A stretch of 64,000 nucleotides of DNA, taken from Pseudomonas sp. GM41(2012) (GTDB taxonomy: Bacteria > Pseudomonadota > Gammaproteobacteria > Pseudomonadales > Pseudomonadaceae). Below are positions 8,676 to 17,691 of this stretch, one piece after another. The notes beneath the pieces were generated by a model. That model saw nothing but the letters and a program-made list of their open reading frames with translations, did not search any database and was not told the origin of the DNA. Where the stretch lies: contig NZ_AKJN02000011.1 in assembly GCF_000282315.2 (NCBI RefSeq), forward strand, positions 248,001 to 312,000, given 5' to 3'. A program made the position numbers and the translations under genes. Within the stretch, counting starts at the first letter, position 1; each line of letters opens with the position of its first letter.

Positions 8676-10538
8676 ATGGCCCTACTGCAGATCGCCGAAC
8701 CCGGCCAAAGTCCTCAACCGCACCAGCGTCGTCTGGCTGTGGGGATCGACTTGGGCACTACCAATTCGCTGGTCGCTGCGTTGCGCAGTGGTCTTTCCGA
8801 ACCTCTGGCTGACGCAGACGGGCAGGTCATTCTGCCGTCTGCCGTGCGCTATCACGCTGATCGCGTTGAGGTCGGCGAGTCGGCCAAACTGGCTGCCGCC
8901 ACCGACCCTTTGAACACTGTGCTGTCGGTCAAGCGCTTGATGGGTCGTGGTCTGTCCGACGTCAAGCAATTGGGCGACCAACTGCCGTACCGCTTTGTCG
9001 GCGGCGAGTCGCACATGCCGTTCATCGACACGATCCAGGGCCCGAAAAGCCCGGTCGAAGTTTCCGCCGATATCCTGAAAGTGCTGCGTCAGCGCGCCGA
9101 AGCGACGTTGGGTGGCGAGCTTGTGGGCGCGGTGATCACCGTTCCGGCCTATTTCGACGATGCTCAGCGTCAAGCCACCAAGGATGCGGCCAAACTGGCC
9201 GGTTTGAACGTGCTGCGTCTGCTCAATGAGCCGACCGCCGCCGCTGTGGCTTACGGTTTGGATCAACACGCTGAAGGCCTGGTCGCGATTTATGACCTGG
9301 GTGGCGGCACCTTCGATATTTCGATTCTGCGCCTGACCGGCGGTGTGTTTGAGGTTTTGGCCACCGGCGGCGACAGCGCGCTGGGCGGTGATGACTTCGA
9401 CCATGCAATCGCCGGCTGGATCATCGAGAGCGCCGGTCTGTCCGCCGACCTCGATCCGGGTGCGCAACGCAATCTGCTGCAAACCGCTTGTGCGGCCAAA
9501 GAAGCCCTGACCAATGCCTCGTCCGTTGAAGTCGCTTATGGCGACTGGAAAGCCGAGCTGACCCGTGAAGCCTTCAATGCGCTGATCGAGCCAATGGTTG
9601 CCCGCAGCCTGAAAGCTTGTCGCCGCGCTGTGCGTGATTCCGGCATCGAGCTGGATGAAGTGCACGCAGTGGTCATGGTCGGCGGCTCGACTCGCGTGCC
9701 TCGCGTCCGCGAAGCCGTTGCTGAAGCCTTCGGTCGCGAGCCGCTGACCGAGATCGATCCGGATCAAGTGGTGGCCATTGGTGCTGCGATCCAGGCCGAT
9801 ACCCTGGCTGGCAACAAGCGCGATGGCGATGAGTTGCTGTTGCTTGACGTGATTCCGTTGTCCCTGGGGCTGGAAACCATGGGCGGCCTGATGGAGAAGG
9901 TGATTCCACGCAACACCACCATCCCTGTCGCGCGCGCTCAGGACTTCACGACTTATAAAGATGGCCAGTCGGCCATGGCGATCCACGTATTGCAGGGCGA
10001 GCGCGAGCTGATCAGCGACTGCCGCTCCCTGGCACGCTTCGAATTGCGCGGCATTCCGGCGATGGTGGCCGGTGCGGCGAAGATTCGCGTGACCTTCCAG
10101 GTCGATGCCGACGGTCTGCTCAGCGTTTCTGCCCGCGAGCTGGGCTCGGGCATTGAGGCCAGCATCCAGGTCAAGCCGTCCTACGGTCTGACGGATGGCG
10201 AAATTGCCAAGATGCTCAAGGATTCGTTCCAGCATGCCAACGACGACAAGGTCGCTCGTGTCTTGCGTGAACAGCAGGTCGATGCCCAGCGCCTGATCGA
10301 AGCGGTGCAGGGTGCTCTCGATGTCGATGGCGAGCGCTTGCTCGACGCCGAAGAGCGCATGGTCATCGAAGTGCAGATGCAGGAACTGACCGAACTGATG
10401 AAAGGTACTGATGGTTACGCCATCGAGCAGCAGACCAAGCGTCTGTCGCAAGTGACCGACGCCTTTGCTGCCCGCCGCCTGGACTCGACGGTGAAAGCCG
10501 CGCTGGCGGGGCGCAACCTGAATGAGATTGAGGAATAA
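8676..10538 (+). CDS. hscA: Fe-S assembly Hsp70 chaperone HscA
   Basis: HscA (620 aa) is the Hsp70 specialised for IscU; ATP turnover releases the cluster to acceptors. It has the nucleotide-binding domain with GIDLGTTNSLVA, IYDLGGGTFDISIL and VVMVGGSTRVPRVREAV, then a substrate-binding domain from about residue 390, and the shorter lid typical of HscA compared with DnaK. ATG at 8676 lies 51 bases after hscB and the stop is 2 bases before fdx, so translation is probably coupled. Confidence 0.97.
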   Translation: MALLQIAEPGQSPQPHQRRLAVGIDLGTTNSLVAALRSGLSEPLADADGQVILPSAVRYHADRVEVGESAKLAAATDPLNTVLSVKRLMGRGLSDVKQLGDQLPYRFVGGESHMPFIDTIQGPKSPVEVSADILKVLRQRAEATLGGELVGAVITVPAYFDDAQRQATKDAAKLAGLNVLRLLNEPTAAAVAYGLDQHAEGLVAIYDLGGGTFDISILRLTGGVFEVLATGGDSALGGDDFDHAIAGWIIESAGLSADLDPGAQRNLLQTACAAKEALTNASSVEVAYGDWKAELTREAFNALIEPMVARSLKACRRAVRDSGIELDEVHAVVMVGGSTRVPRVREAVAEAFGREPLTEIDPDQVVAIGAAIQADTLAGNKRDGDELLLLDVIPLSLGLETMGGLMEKVIPRNTTIPVARAQDFTTYKDGQSAMAIHVLQGERELISDCRSLARFELRGIPAMVAGAAKIRVTFQVDADGLLSVSARELGSGIEASIQVKPSYGLTDGEIAKMLKDSFQHANDDKVARVLREQQVDAQRLIEAVQGALDVDGERLLDAEERMVIEVQMQELTELMKGTDGYAIEQQTKRLSQVTDAFAARRLDSTVKAALAGRNLNEIEE

Positions 10539-10540
10539 CG

Positions 10541-10882
10541 ATGCCGCAGGTCATTTTTCTGCCACACGAGAAGTTCTGCCCGGAAGGTATGGTTGTGGAG
10601 GCTGAGCCTGGCACATCCATTCTCGAGTTGGCCCACGAACACCATATCGAGATGGAAAGCGCCTGTGGCGGCGTCTGCGCCTGCACCACCTGTCATTGCA
10701 TCATTCGTGAAGGCTTTGACTCGCTGGAAGAGGCGGACGAGCTGGAAGAAGACTTTCTGGATCGTGCCTGGGGTCTGGAGGCGCAATCGCGTCTAGGCTG
10801 TCAGGCGATCATCGGGAATGAAAACCTGACTGTCGAAATTCCAAAATACTCGGTCAACCATGCGGCTGAAGCGCCGCACTGA
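10541..10882 (+). CDS. fdx: ISC-type [2Fe-2S] ferredoxin
   Basis: A 113-residue adrenodoxin-type ferredoxin that supplies electrons for cluster assembly. Cluster ligands Cys42, Cys48, Cys51 and Cys87 are present (ACGGVCACTTCHC and LGCQ), at E. coli positions. Cys46 lies within the loop, as in other Fdx proteins. The start is ATG 10541, two bases after hscA. Confidence 0.97.
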   Translation: MPQVIFLPHEKFCPEGMVVEAEPGTSILELAHEHHIEMESACGGVCACTTCHCIIREGFDSLEEADELEEDFLDRAWGLEAQSRLGCQAIIGNENLTVEIPKYSVNHAAEAPH

Positions 10883-10896
10883 TTCAAGGAACTGAA

Positions 10897-11097
10897 ATGA
10901 GTCTGAAATGGGTTGATGTGCTGGAAATCGCGATCCAGCTGGCTGAATCCAAGCCGGATGTGGATCCGCGTTACGTGAACTTCGTCGATCTGCACAAATG
11001 GGTGCTGGCATTGCCGGAGTTCAGTGATGATCCGACCCGCGGTGGCGAGAAGGTGCTTGAAGCCATTCAGGCCGCCTGGATCGAAGAAGCAGACTGA
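10897..11097 (+). CDS. iscX: Fe-S assembly protein IscX
   Basis: IscX (66 aa) is the small acidic last member of the isc operon. It binds IscS and iron and tunes the rate of cluster formation. The family pattern LKWVDVLEIAIQLAE, then DPRYVNFVDLHKWV, and the acidic C-terminus are present. ATG at 10897 lies 14 bases after fdx with AAGGAACTG as ribosome site. Confidence 0.95.
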   Translation: MSLKWVDVLEIAIQLAESKPDVDPRYVNFVDLHKWVLALPEFSDDPTRGGEKVLEAIQAAWIEEAD

Positions 11098-11130
11098 GTC
11101 TGCGCCGTATGCAGTTAGGCAATACCCAAG

Positions 11131-11160
11131 AACCCGCGTATAATTCGCGGGTTTAATTTT
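11131..11160 (+). terminator. Probable isc operon terminator overlapping a possible ndk -10
   Basis: AACCCGCG / CGCGGGTT stem with loop TATAATT, then TTAATTTTT. The loop holds a perfect TATAAT (11139-11144) that could serve as the ndk promoter -10, but only a weak -35 is visible upstream. Confidence 0.65.
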
Positions 11161-11189
11161 TCGCAAATTACCGTTTCTGGAGTTACACC

Positions 11190-11615
11190 ATGGCTGTTCA
11201 ACGTACTTTCTCCATCATCAAGCCTGACGCTGTTGCAAAAAACGTTATCGGCGAGATCACCACTCGTTTCGAAAAAGCTGGCCTGCGCGTTGTAGCTTCG
11301 AAACTGAAGCAACTGTCCAAAGCTGAAGCTGAAGGCTTCTACGCTGAGCACAGCGCTCGTGGTTTCTTCAACGACCTGGTTGCTTTCATGATCTCCGGTC
11401 CGGTTGTCGTTCAGGTTCTGGAAGGCGAAAACGCTATCGCTCTGAACCGTGAGCTGATGGGCGCCACCAACCCTAAAGAAGCTGCTGCCGGTACCATCCG
11501 CGCTGACTTCGCTGATTCCATCGACGCCAACGCTGTACACGGTTCGGACTCCGAAGCCGCTGCTGCTCGCGAAATCTCGTACTTCTTCGCAGCTACTGAA
11601 GTAACCACTCGCTAA
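11190..11615 (+). CDS. ndk: Nucleoside diphosphate kinase
   Basis: Ndk (141 aa) transfers the gamma phosphate between nucleoside triphosphates and diphosphates through a phosphohistidine. The active-site motif NAVHGSDS contains the catalytic His117. The N-terminus MAVQRTFSIIKPDAVAKN is typical of the family. Length is normal. A good ATG at 11190 follows TCTGGAGTT. It is probably transcribed separately from isc, from the promoter suggested at 11139. Confidence 0.98.
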   Translation: MAVQRTFSIIKPDAVAKNVIGEITTRFEKAGLRVVASKLKQLSKAEAEGFYAEHSARGFFNDLVAFMISGPVVVQVLEGENAIALNRELMGATNPKEAAAGTIRADFADSIDANAVHGSDSEAAAAREISYFFAATEVTTR

Positions 11616-11643
11616 GCATTGGCTTAAGAGTGAAGGTGAATCC

Positions 11644-12792
11644 ATGACTACATCGACTGTAAAAACCAACCTGCTGGGTCTGACTCAGCTGGAAATGGAA
11701 AAATTCTTCGACTCAATCGGGGAGAAGCGTTTCCGTGCCGGTCAGGTAATGAAATGGATTCACCACCTTGGCGTCGATGATTTCGACGCCATGACGAACG
11801 TCAGCAAGGCCTTGCGCGACAAGCTCAAGGTTATTGCCGAGGTTCGCGGTCCTGAAGTGGTCAGCGAGGACATTTCCACCGACGGCACCCGTAAGTGGGT
11901 GGTGCGCGTGGCGTCCGGCAGCTGCGTCGAGACCGTGTACATTCCCCAGGGCAAACGCGGCACTTTGTGCGTTTCGTCCCAGGCAGGCTGTGCCCTGGAT
12001 TGCAGTTTCTGCTCCACCGGCAAGCAAGGTTTCAATAGCAACCTCACCGCAGCCGAAGTCATCGGCCAGGTGTGGATTGCCAATAAATCATTCGGCAGCA
12101 TCCCGGCGACCGCCGACCGTGCGATCACCAACGTGGTGATGATGGGCATGGGTGAGCCGCTGCTGAACTTCGACAACGTCGTGGCCGCCATGCATCTGAT
12201 GATGGATGACCTGGGCTACGGGATCTCCAAGCGCCGCGTAACCCTGTCTACATCGGGTGTGGTGCCGATGATCGATGAGCTGTCCAAGCACATCGACGTC
12301 TCCCTGGCGTTGTCCCTGCACGCACCGAACGACGCATTGCGTAACCAATTGGTGCCGATCAACAAGAAGTATCCGCTTAAGATGCTGCTCGAGTCGTGCC
12401 AGCGCTACATGTCGTCCCTGGGCGAGAAGCGCGTGCTGACCATTGAGTACACGTTGCTCAAGGACATCAACGACAAGGTCGAACACGCGGTCGAAATGAT
12501 CGAGTTGCTCAAGAACATCCCGTGCAAGATCAACCTGATTCCGTTCAACCCGTTCCCGCATTCCGGTTACGAGCGCCCGAGCAACAACGCGATTCGTCGT
12601 TTCCAGGATCAGCTTCACCATGCCGGCTTCAATGTCACCGTACGCACCACCCGCGGTGAAGACATCGATGCCGCGTGTGGCCAATTGGTAGGACAGGTGC
12701 TGGATCGCACCCGTCGCAGCGAACGTTATATCGCCGTGCGCGAGTTAAGCGCCGAAAACGATATCGCAACAAACGCTGCGAACAATAATTAA
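11644..12792 (+). CDS. rlmN: Dual-specificity 23S rRNA A2503 / tRNA A37 methyltransferase RlmN
   Basis: RlmN (382 aa) is a radical-SAM enzyme that adds a methyl group to C2 of adenosine 2503 in 23S rRNA and adenosine 37 in some tRNAs. The cluster motif CX3CX2C is seen in CALDCSFCSTG, and the mechanistic cysteine is in the C-terminal DIDAACGQL. GMGEPLLN is also conserved. ATG at 11644 follows GAAGGTGAAT. It is followed by pilF and rodZ, the usual order in gamma-proteobacteria. Confidence 0.96.
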   Translation: MTTSTVKTNLLGLTQLEMEKFFDSIGEKRFRAGQVMKWIHHLGVDDFDAMTNVSKALRDKLKVIAEVRGPEVVSEDISTDGTRKWVVRVASGSCVETVYIPQGKRGTLCVSSQAGCALDCSFCSTGKQGFNSNLTAAEVIGQVWIANKSFGSIPATADRAITNVVMMGMGEPLLNFDNVVAAMHLMMDDLGYGISKRRVTLSTSGVVPMIDELSKHIDVSLALSLHAPNDALRNQLVPINKKYPLKMLLESCQRYMSSLGEKRVLTIEYTLLKDINDKVEHAVEMIELLKNIPCKINLIPFNPFPHSGYERPSNNAIRRFQDQLHHAGFNVTVRTTRGEDIDAACGQLVGQVLDRTRRSERYIAVRELSAENDIATNAANNN

Positions 12793-12804
12793 GAGAGGAT
12801 CTCT

Positions 12805-13563
12805 ATGTCCCTGCGCTTCGCGCTGCTTTTGCTGTTGGCCAGCCTGTGTGCTGGCTGTGTCCTGTCGGGCGATTTCAACCCGATGAAGACCAGCAAGGGC
12901 CGCGATGAAGCGCGCGTTGCCTATGTGCAGCTGGGCTTGGGGTACTTGCAGCAGGGCATGACCGAACGGGCGAAAGTACCGTTGAAGAAAGCGCTGGATC
13001 TGGATGACTCGGATCCGGATGCCAACGCCGCGCTGGGTCTGGTCTTCCAGGCCGAGATGGAGCCGGAGCTGGCGGATCAGCATTTTCGCAAGGCACTGTC
13101 TTCCCGCCCCAACGATGCGCGAATCCTGAACAACTACGGCAGTTTTCTTTACGAAGAGAAACGCTACAAAGAAGCTTACGAACGCTTTGAACAGGCCGCC
13201 GCCGATACCTTGTACCCTGAGCGTTCGCGGGTATTCGAGAACCTCGGAATGACCGCTTCGAAGCTGGGGCAGCGCGATCTGGCGCAGCAGCAGCTGGAAA
13301 AAGCCCTGCGCTTGAATCGTCAACAGCCACGTGCATTGCTGGAAATGGCTGAGTTGTCCTTCGAAGACAGGCATTATGTGCCCGCGCGTGACTATTACGA
13401 TCGTTTTAGCCTGCTCACCGAGCAAAATGCACGTAGTCTATTGCTCGGCGTTCGGCTGGCAAAAGTGTTTGAAGATCGCGACAAGGCCGCCAGTTTTGGC
13501 CTGCAACTAAAACGACTCTATCCCGGTACGCCGGAATATCAGCAATACCTGTCGGAGCAATGA
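12805..13563 (+). CDS. pilF: Type IV pilus biogenesis/stability lipoprotein PilF (PilW)
   Basis: A 252-residue outer-membrane lipoprotein (pilotin) that helps the PilQ secretin assemble. The signal ends in the lipobox LCAGC, making Cys18 the lipidated residue. The rest is made of tetratricopeptide repeats (ARVAYVQLGLGYLQQGM, DPDANAALGLVFQAEME, ARILNNYGSFLYEEKRY). ATG at 12805 follows AAGAGAGGATC. The stop overlaps the rodZ start. Confidence 0.92.
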   Translation: MSLRFALLLLLASLCAGCVLSGDFNPMKTSKGRDEARVAYVQLGLGYLQQGMTERAKVPLKKALDLDDSDPDANAALGLVFQAEMEPELADQHFRKALSSRPNDARILNNYGSFLYEEKRYKEAYERFEQAAADTLYPERSRVFENLGMTASKLGQRDLAQQQLEKALRLNRQQPRALLEMAELSFEDRHYVPARDYYDRFSLLTEQNARSLLLGVRLAKVFEDRDKAASFGLQLKRLYPGTPEYQQYLSEQ

Positions 13564-14582
13564 TGAAAGCGGCGCATCCCGAAGTTGTAGCAGCGAATCG
13601 CGTTAATCCCGGTGAGACTTTACGCCAGGCCCGCGAAAGCAATGGCTGGTCGCTGGCCGAAGTGGCCCTCAAGCTCAACCTCACCGTCAATTCCCTGAGC
13701 AATCTGGAAGCCGGCGCTTTCGACAAGCTGCCTGGGCATACCTTTGCTCGTGGTTATATTCGCGCCTACGCGAAATTGCTCGGCATGGATCAAACCGTAC
13801 TGGTCCAACAGTTCGACCAATCCACCGGCACCGACTCCCAGGGCAGCAACGTTCATAGCCTGGGACGTATCGAAGAGCCGGTTCGGGTTTCCCACACCAT
13901 TTTGCGAATTGTCAGCCTGCTGTTGCTGATCGCAGTGATTGGTGGTGGTTTTGTCTGGTGGCAGGATCAAACCTCACTGCGCACCAAAGACCTGATCAGC
14001 CTGAGCCCGGAACACGTTGAAGTCGAAGGCGCTGACGGCACCACCCAGATCCATCCGCTGGACGAGCCGGAAGACCAGGCCGTCGCGGAAGGTCAGGCTG
14101 AAGGCGCAACCGCTCTTGCGTTGCCGCAAGCCGAGACGTCGGCTGAAGCGCCGACCGAAGCTGAAGCGCCTGCGCCTGCTGCACCAGCGCCAACGCCTGT
14201 TGCACCGACTCACAGCACCGCTCCGGTTGTCGCGACTCCAGTCGCGCCAGCCCCGACTGCTCCTGTTGTATCAACTCCGCCTGCGAGCGCTTCGGTTACC
14301 CCGACCATTCCCGCTCCAGCAGCGGCTGCTCCGGTTGCCGGCCAAGGTCAGGTTCAACTGCAGTTCACTTCTGATTGCTGGACGCAAGTGACCGATGGCA
14401 CCGGCAAGGTGTTGTTGAGCGGTCTCAAGCGTAAAGGCGAAAACGTCTCCGTAAGCGGCAAGCCACCGTTTTCCGTGCGTCTGGGCTTCGCCCGTGGCGC
14501 GCAGGTCAGTTACAACGGGCAGGTGGTTGATGTCGCTCCGTTCACCAGTGGCGAGACTGCTCGCCTGAAGTTGGGTCAATAA
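13560..14582 (+). CDS. rodZ: Cytoskeleton/cell-shape protein RodZ
   Basis: RodZ (340 aa) links MreB filaments to the elongation machinery. It has an N-terminal Cro-like helix-turn-helix domain (residues ~17-85, GETLRQARESNGWSLAEVA), one membrane helix (~115-135), a long Pro/Ala/Thr-rich linker (~170-255), and the C-terminal DUF4115 beta domain (QLQFTSDCWTQVTDGTGK). ATG 13560 overlaps the pilF stop by 4 bases (ATGA); a second ATG follows immediately. The linker is repetitive and low in complexity. Confidence 0.93.
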   Translation: MMKAAHPEVVAANRVNPGETLRQARESNGWSLAEVALKLNLTVNSLSNLEAGAFDKLPGHTFARGYIRAYAKLLGMDQTVLVQQFDQSTGTDSQGSNVHSLGRIEEPVRVSHTILRIVSLLLLIAVIGGGFVWWQDQTSLRTKDLISLSPEHVEVEGADGTTQIHPLDEPEDQAVAEGQAEGATALALPQAETSAEAPTEAEAPAPAAPAPTPVAPTHSTAPVVATPVAPAPTAPVVSTPPASASVTPTIPAPAAAAPVAGQGQVQLQFTSDCWTQVTDGTGKVLLSGLKRKGENVSVSGKPPFSVRLGFARGAQVSYNGQVVDVAPFTSGETARLKLGQ

Positions 14583-14585
14583 GTC

Positions 14586-15695
14586 ATGCACGGCGAATCT
14601 CCAATCAAACGTCGCGAATCCCGCAAGATCTGGGTCGGTAACGTGCCCGTTGGCGGCGATGCGCCTATCGCTGTGCAGAGCATGACCAACAGCGACACCA
14701 ACGACGTCGCTGCCACCGTGGCCCAGATCAATCGTCTGGAAGCGGCTGGCGTCGATATCGTGCGCATTTCCGTGCCCGACATGGATGCCGCTGAGGCCTT
14801 CGGCAAGATCAAGAAGCTGGTCAAAGTACCTTTGGTTGCCGACATCCACTTCGACTACAAGATCGCTCTGCGCGTAGCCGAACTGGGTGTTGACTGCCTG
14901 CGCATCAACCCGGGCAACATCGGTCGCGAAGACCGCGTGCGTGCGGTAGTCGATGCCGCCCGTGATCGCGGGATTCCGATCCGCATCGGCGTGAACGCCG
15001 GTTCCCTGGAAAAAGACCTGCAAAAGAAATACGGCGAGCCGACTCCGGCTGCGCTGGTTGAATCTGCCCTGCGTCACGTCGAGCACCTTGAGCGTCTGAA
15101 CTTCCAGGACTTCAAGGTCAGTGTGAAAGCCTCCGACGTGTTCATGGCCGTCGCCGCTTACCGCTTGCTGGCCAAGGAAATCGTTCAGCCGCTGCACCTG
15201 GGCATCACCGAAGCCGGTGGTTTGCGTTCAGGCACGGTGAAATCCGCCGTGGGCCTCGGTATGCTGCTCGCCGAAGGGATTGGCGATACTATTCGCATCT
15301 CGTTGGCTGCTGACCCGGTCGAGGAAGTGAAAGTCGGCTACGACATTCTCAAATCCCTGCATCTGCGTTCCCGTGGCATCAACTTCATCGCCTGCCCGAG
15401 CTGCTCGCGGCAGAACTTCGATGTGGTCAAAACCATGAACGAGCTGGAAGGGCGCCTCGAAGACCTGCTGGTGCCGCTGGATGTTGCGGTCATCGGTTGC
15501 GTGGTCAACGGACCGGGTGAAGCCAAGGAAGCCCATATCGGCTTGACCGGCGGCACGCCAAACCTGATTTACATCGACGGCAAGCCGTCGCAGAAACTGA
15601 CGAATGACAATCTGGTGGATGAGCTTGAACGCTTGATCCGCCAGAAAGCGGCCGAAAAGGTCGAAGCTGACGCAGCAGTCATTGCACGCGGCTAA
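14586..15695 (+). CDS. ispG: 4-hydroxy-3-methylbut-2-enyl diphosphate synthase IspG (GcpE)
   Basis: IspG (369 aa) is the [4Fe-4S] enzyme that reductively opens methylerythritol cyclodiphosphate in the non-mevalonate isoprenoid pathway. The N-terminal TIM-barrel half and the C-terminal cluster domain are both present; the cysteines lie in ACPSCSRQNFD and GCVVNGPGEA. Its cluster depends on the ISC machinery encoded nearby. ATG at 14586 is 3 bases after rodZ. Confidence 0.97.
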   Translation: MHGESPIKRRESRKIWVGNVPVGGDAPIAVQSMTNSDTNDVAATVAQINRLEAAGVDIVRISVPDMDAAEAFGKIKKLVKVPLVADIHFDYKIALRVAELGVDCLRINPGNIGREDRVRAVVDAARDRGIPIRIGVNAGSLEKDLQKKYGEPTPAALVESALRHVEHLERLNFQDFKVSVKASDVFMAVAAYRLLAKEIVQPLHLGITEAGGLRSGTVKSAVGLGMLLAEGIGDTIRISLAADPVEEVKVGYDILKSLHLRSRGINFIACPSCSRQNFDVVKTMNELEGRLEDLLVPLDVAVIGCVVNGPGEAKEAHIGLTGGTPNLIYIDGKPSQKLTNDNLVDELERLIRQKAAEKVEADAAVIARG

Positions 15696-15719
15696 GTCGA
15701 ACGAATTTAAGGATTTATA

Positions 15720-17009
15720 GTGAGCAAGTCTCTGCAAGCCATACGTGGCATGAACGACATCCTGCCCGAGCAGACTCCCCTGTGGCGTCATTTCGAGGGC
15801 ACCGTCTCGCGTTTGCTGGATAACTACGGTTACAAGCAGATCCGCATGCCGATCGTCGAGTTCACCGAGCTGTTCAAGCGCTCCATCGGTGAAGTGACCG
15901 ACATCGTCGAAAAAGAGATGTACACCTTCGACGACCGCAACGGCGACTCCCTGACCCTGCGCCCCGAAGGCACAGCGGCCTGCGTGCGTGCGGTGCTCGA
16001 GCACGGCATCACCGGCGGTGGCCAGGTGCAGAAACTCTGGTACATCGGCCCGATGTTCCGCCACGAACGTCCGCAGAAAGGCCGTTATCGCCAGTTCCAC
16101 CAGATCGGTTGCGAAGTCTTCAACCTTGATGGTCCGGACATCGATGCCGAGCTGATCGTGCTGACCTGGCGTCTATGGGGCGAACTGGGCATCCGTGATG
16201 CGGTCAAGCTCGAGCTCAACAGCCTGGGGACCAGCGAGTCCCGTGGCCGTTATCGTGAAGCACTGGTCGAATACCTGTCCGCTCGCCTGGATCAACTGGA
16301 CGAAGACAGCCAGCGCCGTCTGAAGACCAACCCGCTGCGGGTTCTGGATACCAAGAATCCCGAGACTCAAGCGGCGTTGGCCGACGCGCCGAAGATGGCC
16401 GATTACCTCGACGAGGAATCCCGCGTGCACTTCGAGGGCCTCAAGGCTCGCCTGGACGCCGCCGGCGTTCCTTACGTGATCAACCCGAAGCTGGTTCGCG
16501 GGCTGGATTACTACAGCAAGACTGTTTTCGAATGGGTCACCGACAAGCTGGGCGCCCAAGGCACCGTGTGTGCCGGTGGCCGCTACGACGGTCTGGTGGA
16601 GCAAATGGGCGGCAAGCCGACCCCTGGCGTTGGTTTCGCCATGGGCATCGAGCGCCTGGTGCTGTTGCTTGAAACCCTGGAACAGATCCCGGAAGAGATT
16701 TCCCGTCAGGTCGACGTCTACCTCTGCGCCTTCGGTGAAGCCGCCGAGCTGGCCGGTCTGGCCCTGAGTGAACGTGTTCGTGATCAATTGCCCAACCTGC
16801 GCCTGCAAGTGAATGCCGGCGCCGGCAGCTTCAAAAGCCAGTTCAAGAAAGCCGACAAGAGCGGTGCGTTGTACGCGCTGATCCTCGGTGACGACGAAAT
16901 GGCCCAGCAAGTGGTAGGTTTCAAACCCCTGCGTGGCCAGGGCGAACAACAAAGCATTGCCTGGGATGCGCTTGCTGCACACCTGGCCACCTGCGTCGTG
17001 CAGGGTTGA
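15720..17009 (+). CDS. hisS: Histidyl-tRNA synthetase
   Basis: HisS (429 aa) is a class II aminoacyl-tRNA synthetase. It begins KSLQAIRGMNDILPE and shows motif 2 (FRHERPQKGRYRQFHQIG), the histidine-binding motif LVRGLDYYSKTVFEW, motif 3 (GVGFAMGIERL) and the C-terminal anticodon-binding domain. The start is GTG at 15720, 24 bases after ispG and preceded by AAGGATTTATA. Length is normal. Confidence 0.97.
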   Translation: MSKSLQAIRGMNDILPEQTPLWRHFEGTVSRLLDNYGYKQIRMPIVEFTELFKRSIGEVTDIVEKEMYTFDDRNGDSLTLRPEGTAACVRAVLEHGITGGGQVQKLWYIGPMFRHERPQKGRYRQFHQIGCEVFNLDGPDIDAELIVLTWRLWGELGIRDAVKLELNSLGTSESRGRYREALVEYLSARLDQLDEDSQRRLKTNPLRVLDTKNPETQAALADAPKMADYLDEESRVHFEGLKARLDAAGVPYVINPKLVRGLDYYSKTVFEWVTDKLGAQGTVCAGGRYDGLVEQMGGKPTPGVGFAMGIERLVLLLETLEQIPEEISRQVDVYLCAFGEAAELAGLALSERVRDQLPNLRLQVNAGAGSFKSQFKKADKSGALYALILGDDEMAQQVVGFKPLRGQGEQQSIAWDALAAHLATCVVQG

Positions 17010-17049
17010 AGCTGTCAAACAGCCGATTTAGCGATTAAGGAGTATTGGG

Positions 17050-17691
17050 GTGTCGAGTACCGAAGACGAACATCTGGCGGAGTTTAAGGACTGGTGGACA
17101 CGCAACGGCAAGCCCCTGGTCACTGGCGGCCTGTTGGCGCTGGTCATCGTGTTCGGCTGGCAGGCTTTTCAGAAGTATCAGAGCAATCAGTCGCAAGGCG
17201 CCTCGATGCTCTATCAGCAACTGCTGGAAACCACGCTGACGCCAGACGGCAAGCCTGATGCCGCCCGTGTTGCGGACCTGGCCGGCAAGCTCAACAGCGA
17301 GTTCGGCGGTAGCGCTTACGCGCAGTACGGCAGCCTGTTCGTGGCAAAAGTTGCGGTCGACAGCGGCAAGCTGGATGACGCAGCCAGCGAGCTGAAAGCC
17401 ATTGTTGCCAAACCGGCCAACCCGGCGCTGGGCGAAATTGCTCGTCAGCGCCTGGCGCAGGTGCTGGCCGCGCAGAACAAGGCCGATGAAGCCCTGAAAC
17501 TGCTCGAAGGCGATGCCGATAAAGCATTCCTGGCCACTCGCGAAGAACTCAAAGGCGACCTGCTGGTGCAGTTGGGTCGTACCGACGAAGCGAACACGGC
17601 GTATCAAAAAGCCAAGGCGGCACTGTCGGATGAAGCGGCAGTGGGTGGCCTACAAATCAAGCTGGACGACCTGGCCAAAGGGGATGCGTGA
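17050..17691 (+). CDS. yfgM: YfgM-like tetratricopeptide membrane protein (SecYEG ancillary subunit)
   Basis: A 213-residue inner-membrane protein with an N-terminal cytoplasmic stretch, one membrane helix (residues ~24-43, PLVTGGLLALVIVFGWQAF) and a periplasmic TPR domain. In E. coli YfgM joins the SecYEG-PpiD complex and hands over proteins to periplasmic chaperones. Start is GTG at 17050 with AAGGAGT just upstream. The stop overlaps the likely bamB start, matching the conserved hisS-yfgM-bamB-der order. Confidence 0.9.
   Translation: MSSTEDEHLAEFKDWWTRNGKPLVTGGLLALVIVFGWQAFQKYQSNQSQGASMLYQQLLETTLTPDGKPDAARVADLAGKLNSEFGGSAYAQYGSLFVAKVAVDSGKLDDAASELKAIVAKPANPALGEIARQRLAQVLAAQNKADEALKLLEGDADKAFLATREELKGDLLVQLGRTDEANTAYQKAKAALSDEAAVGGLQIKLDDLAKGDA

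Noticed and set aside
8682..10451. 589-codon minus-strand frame opposite hscA
   Set aside because: Antisense shadow of HscA with no recognisable protein features or ribosome site.
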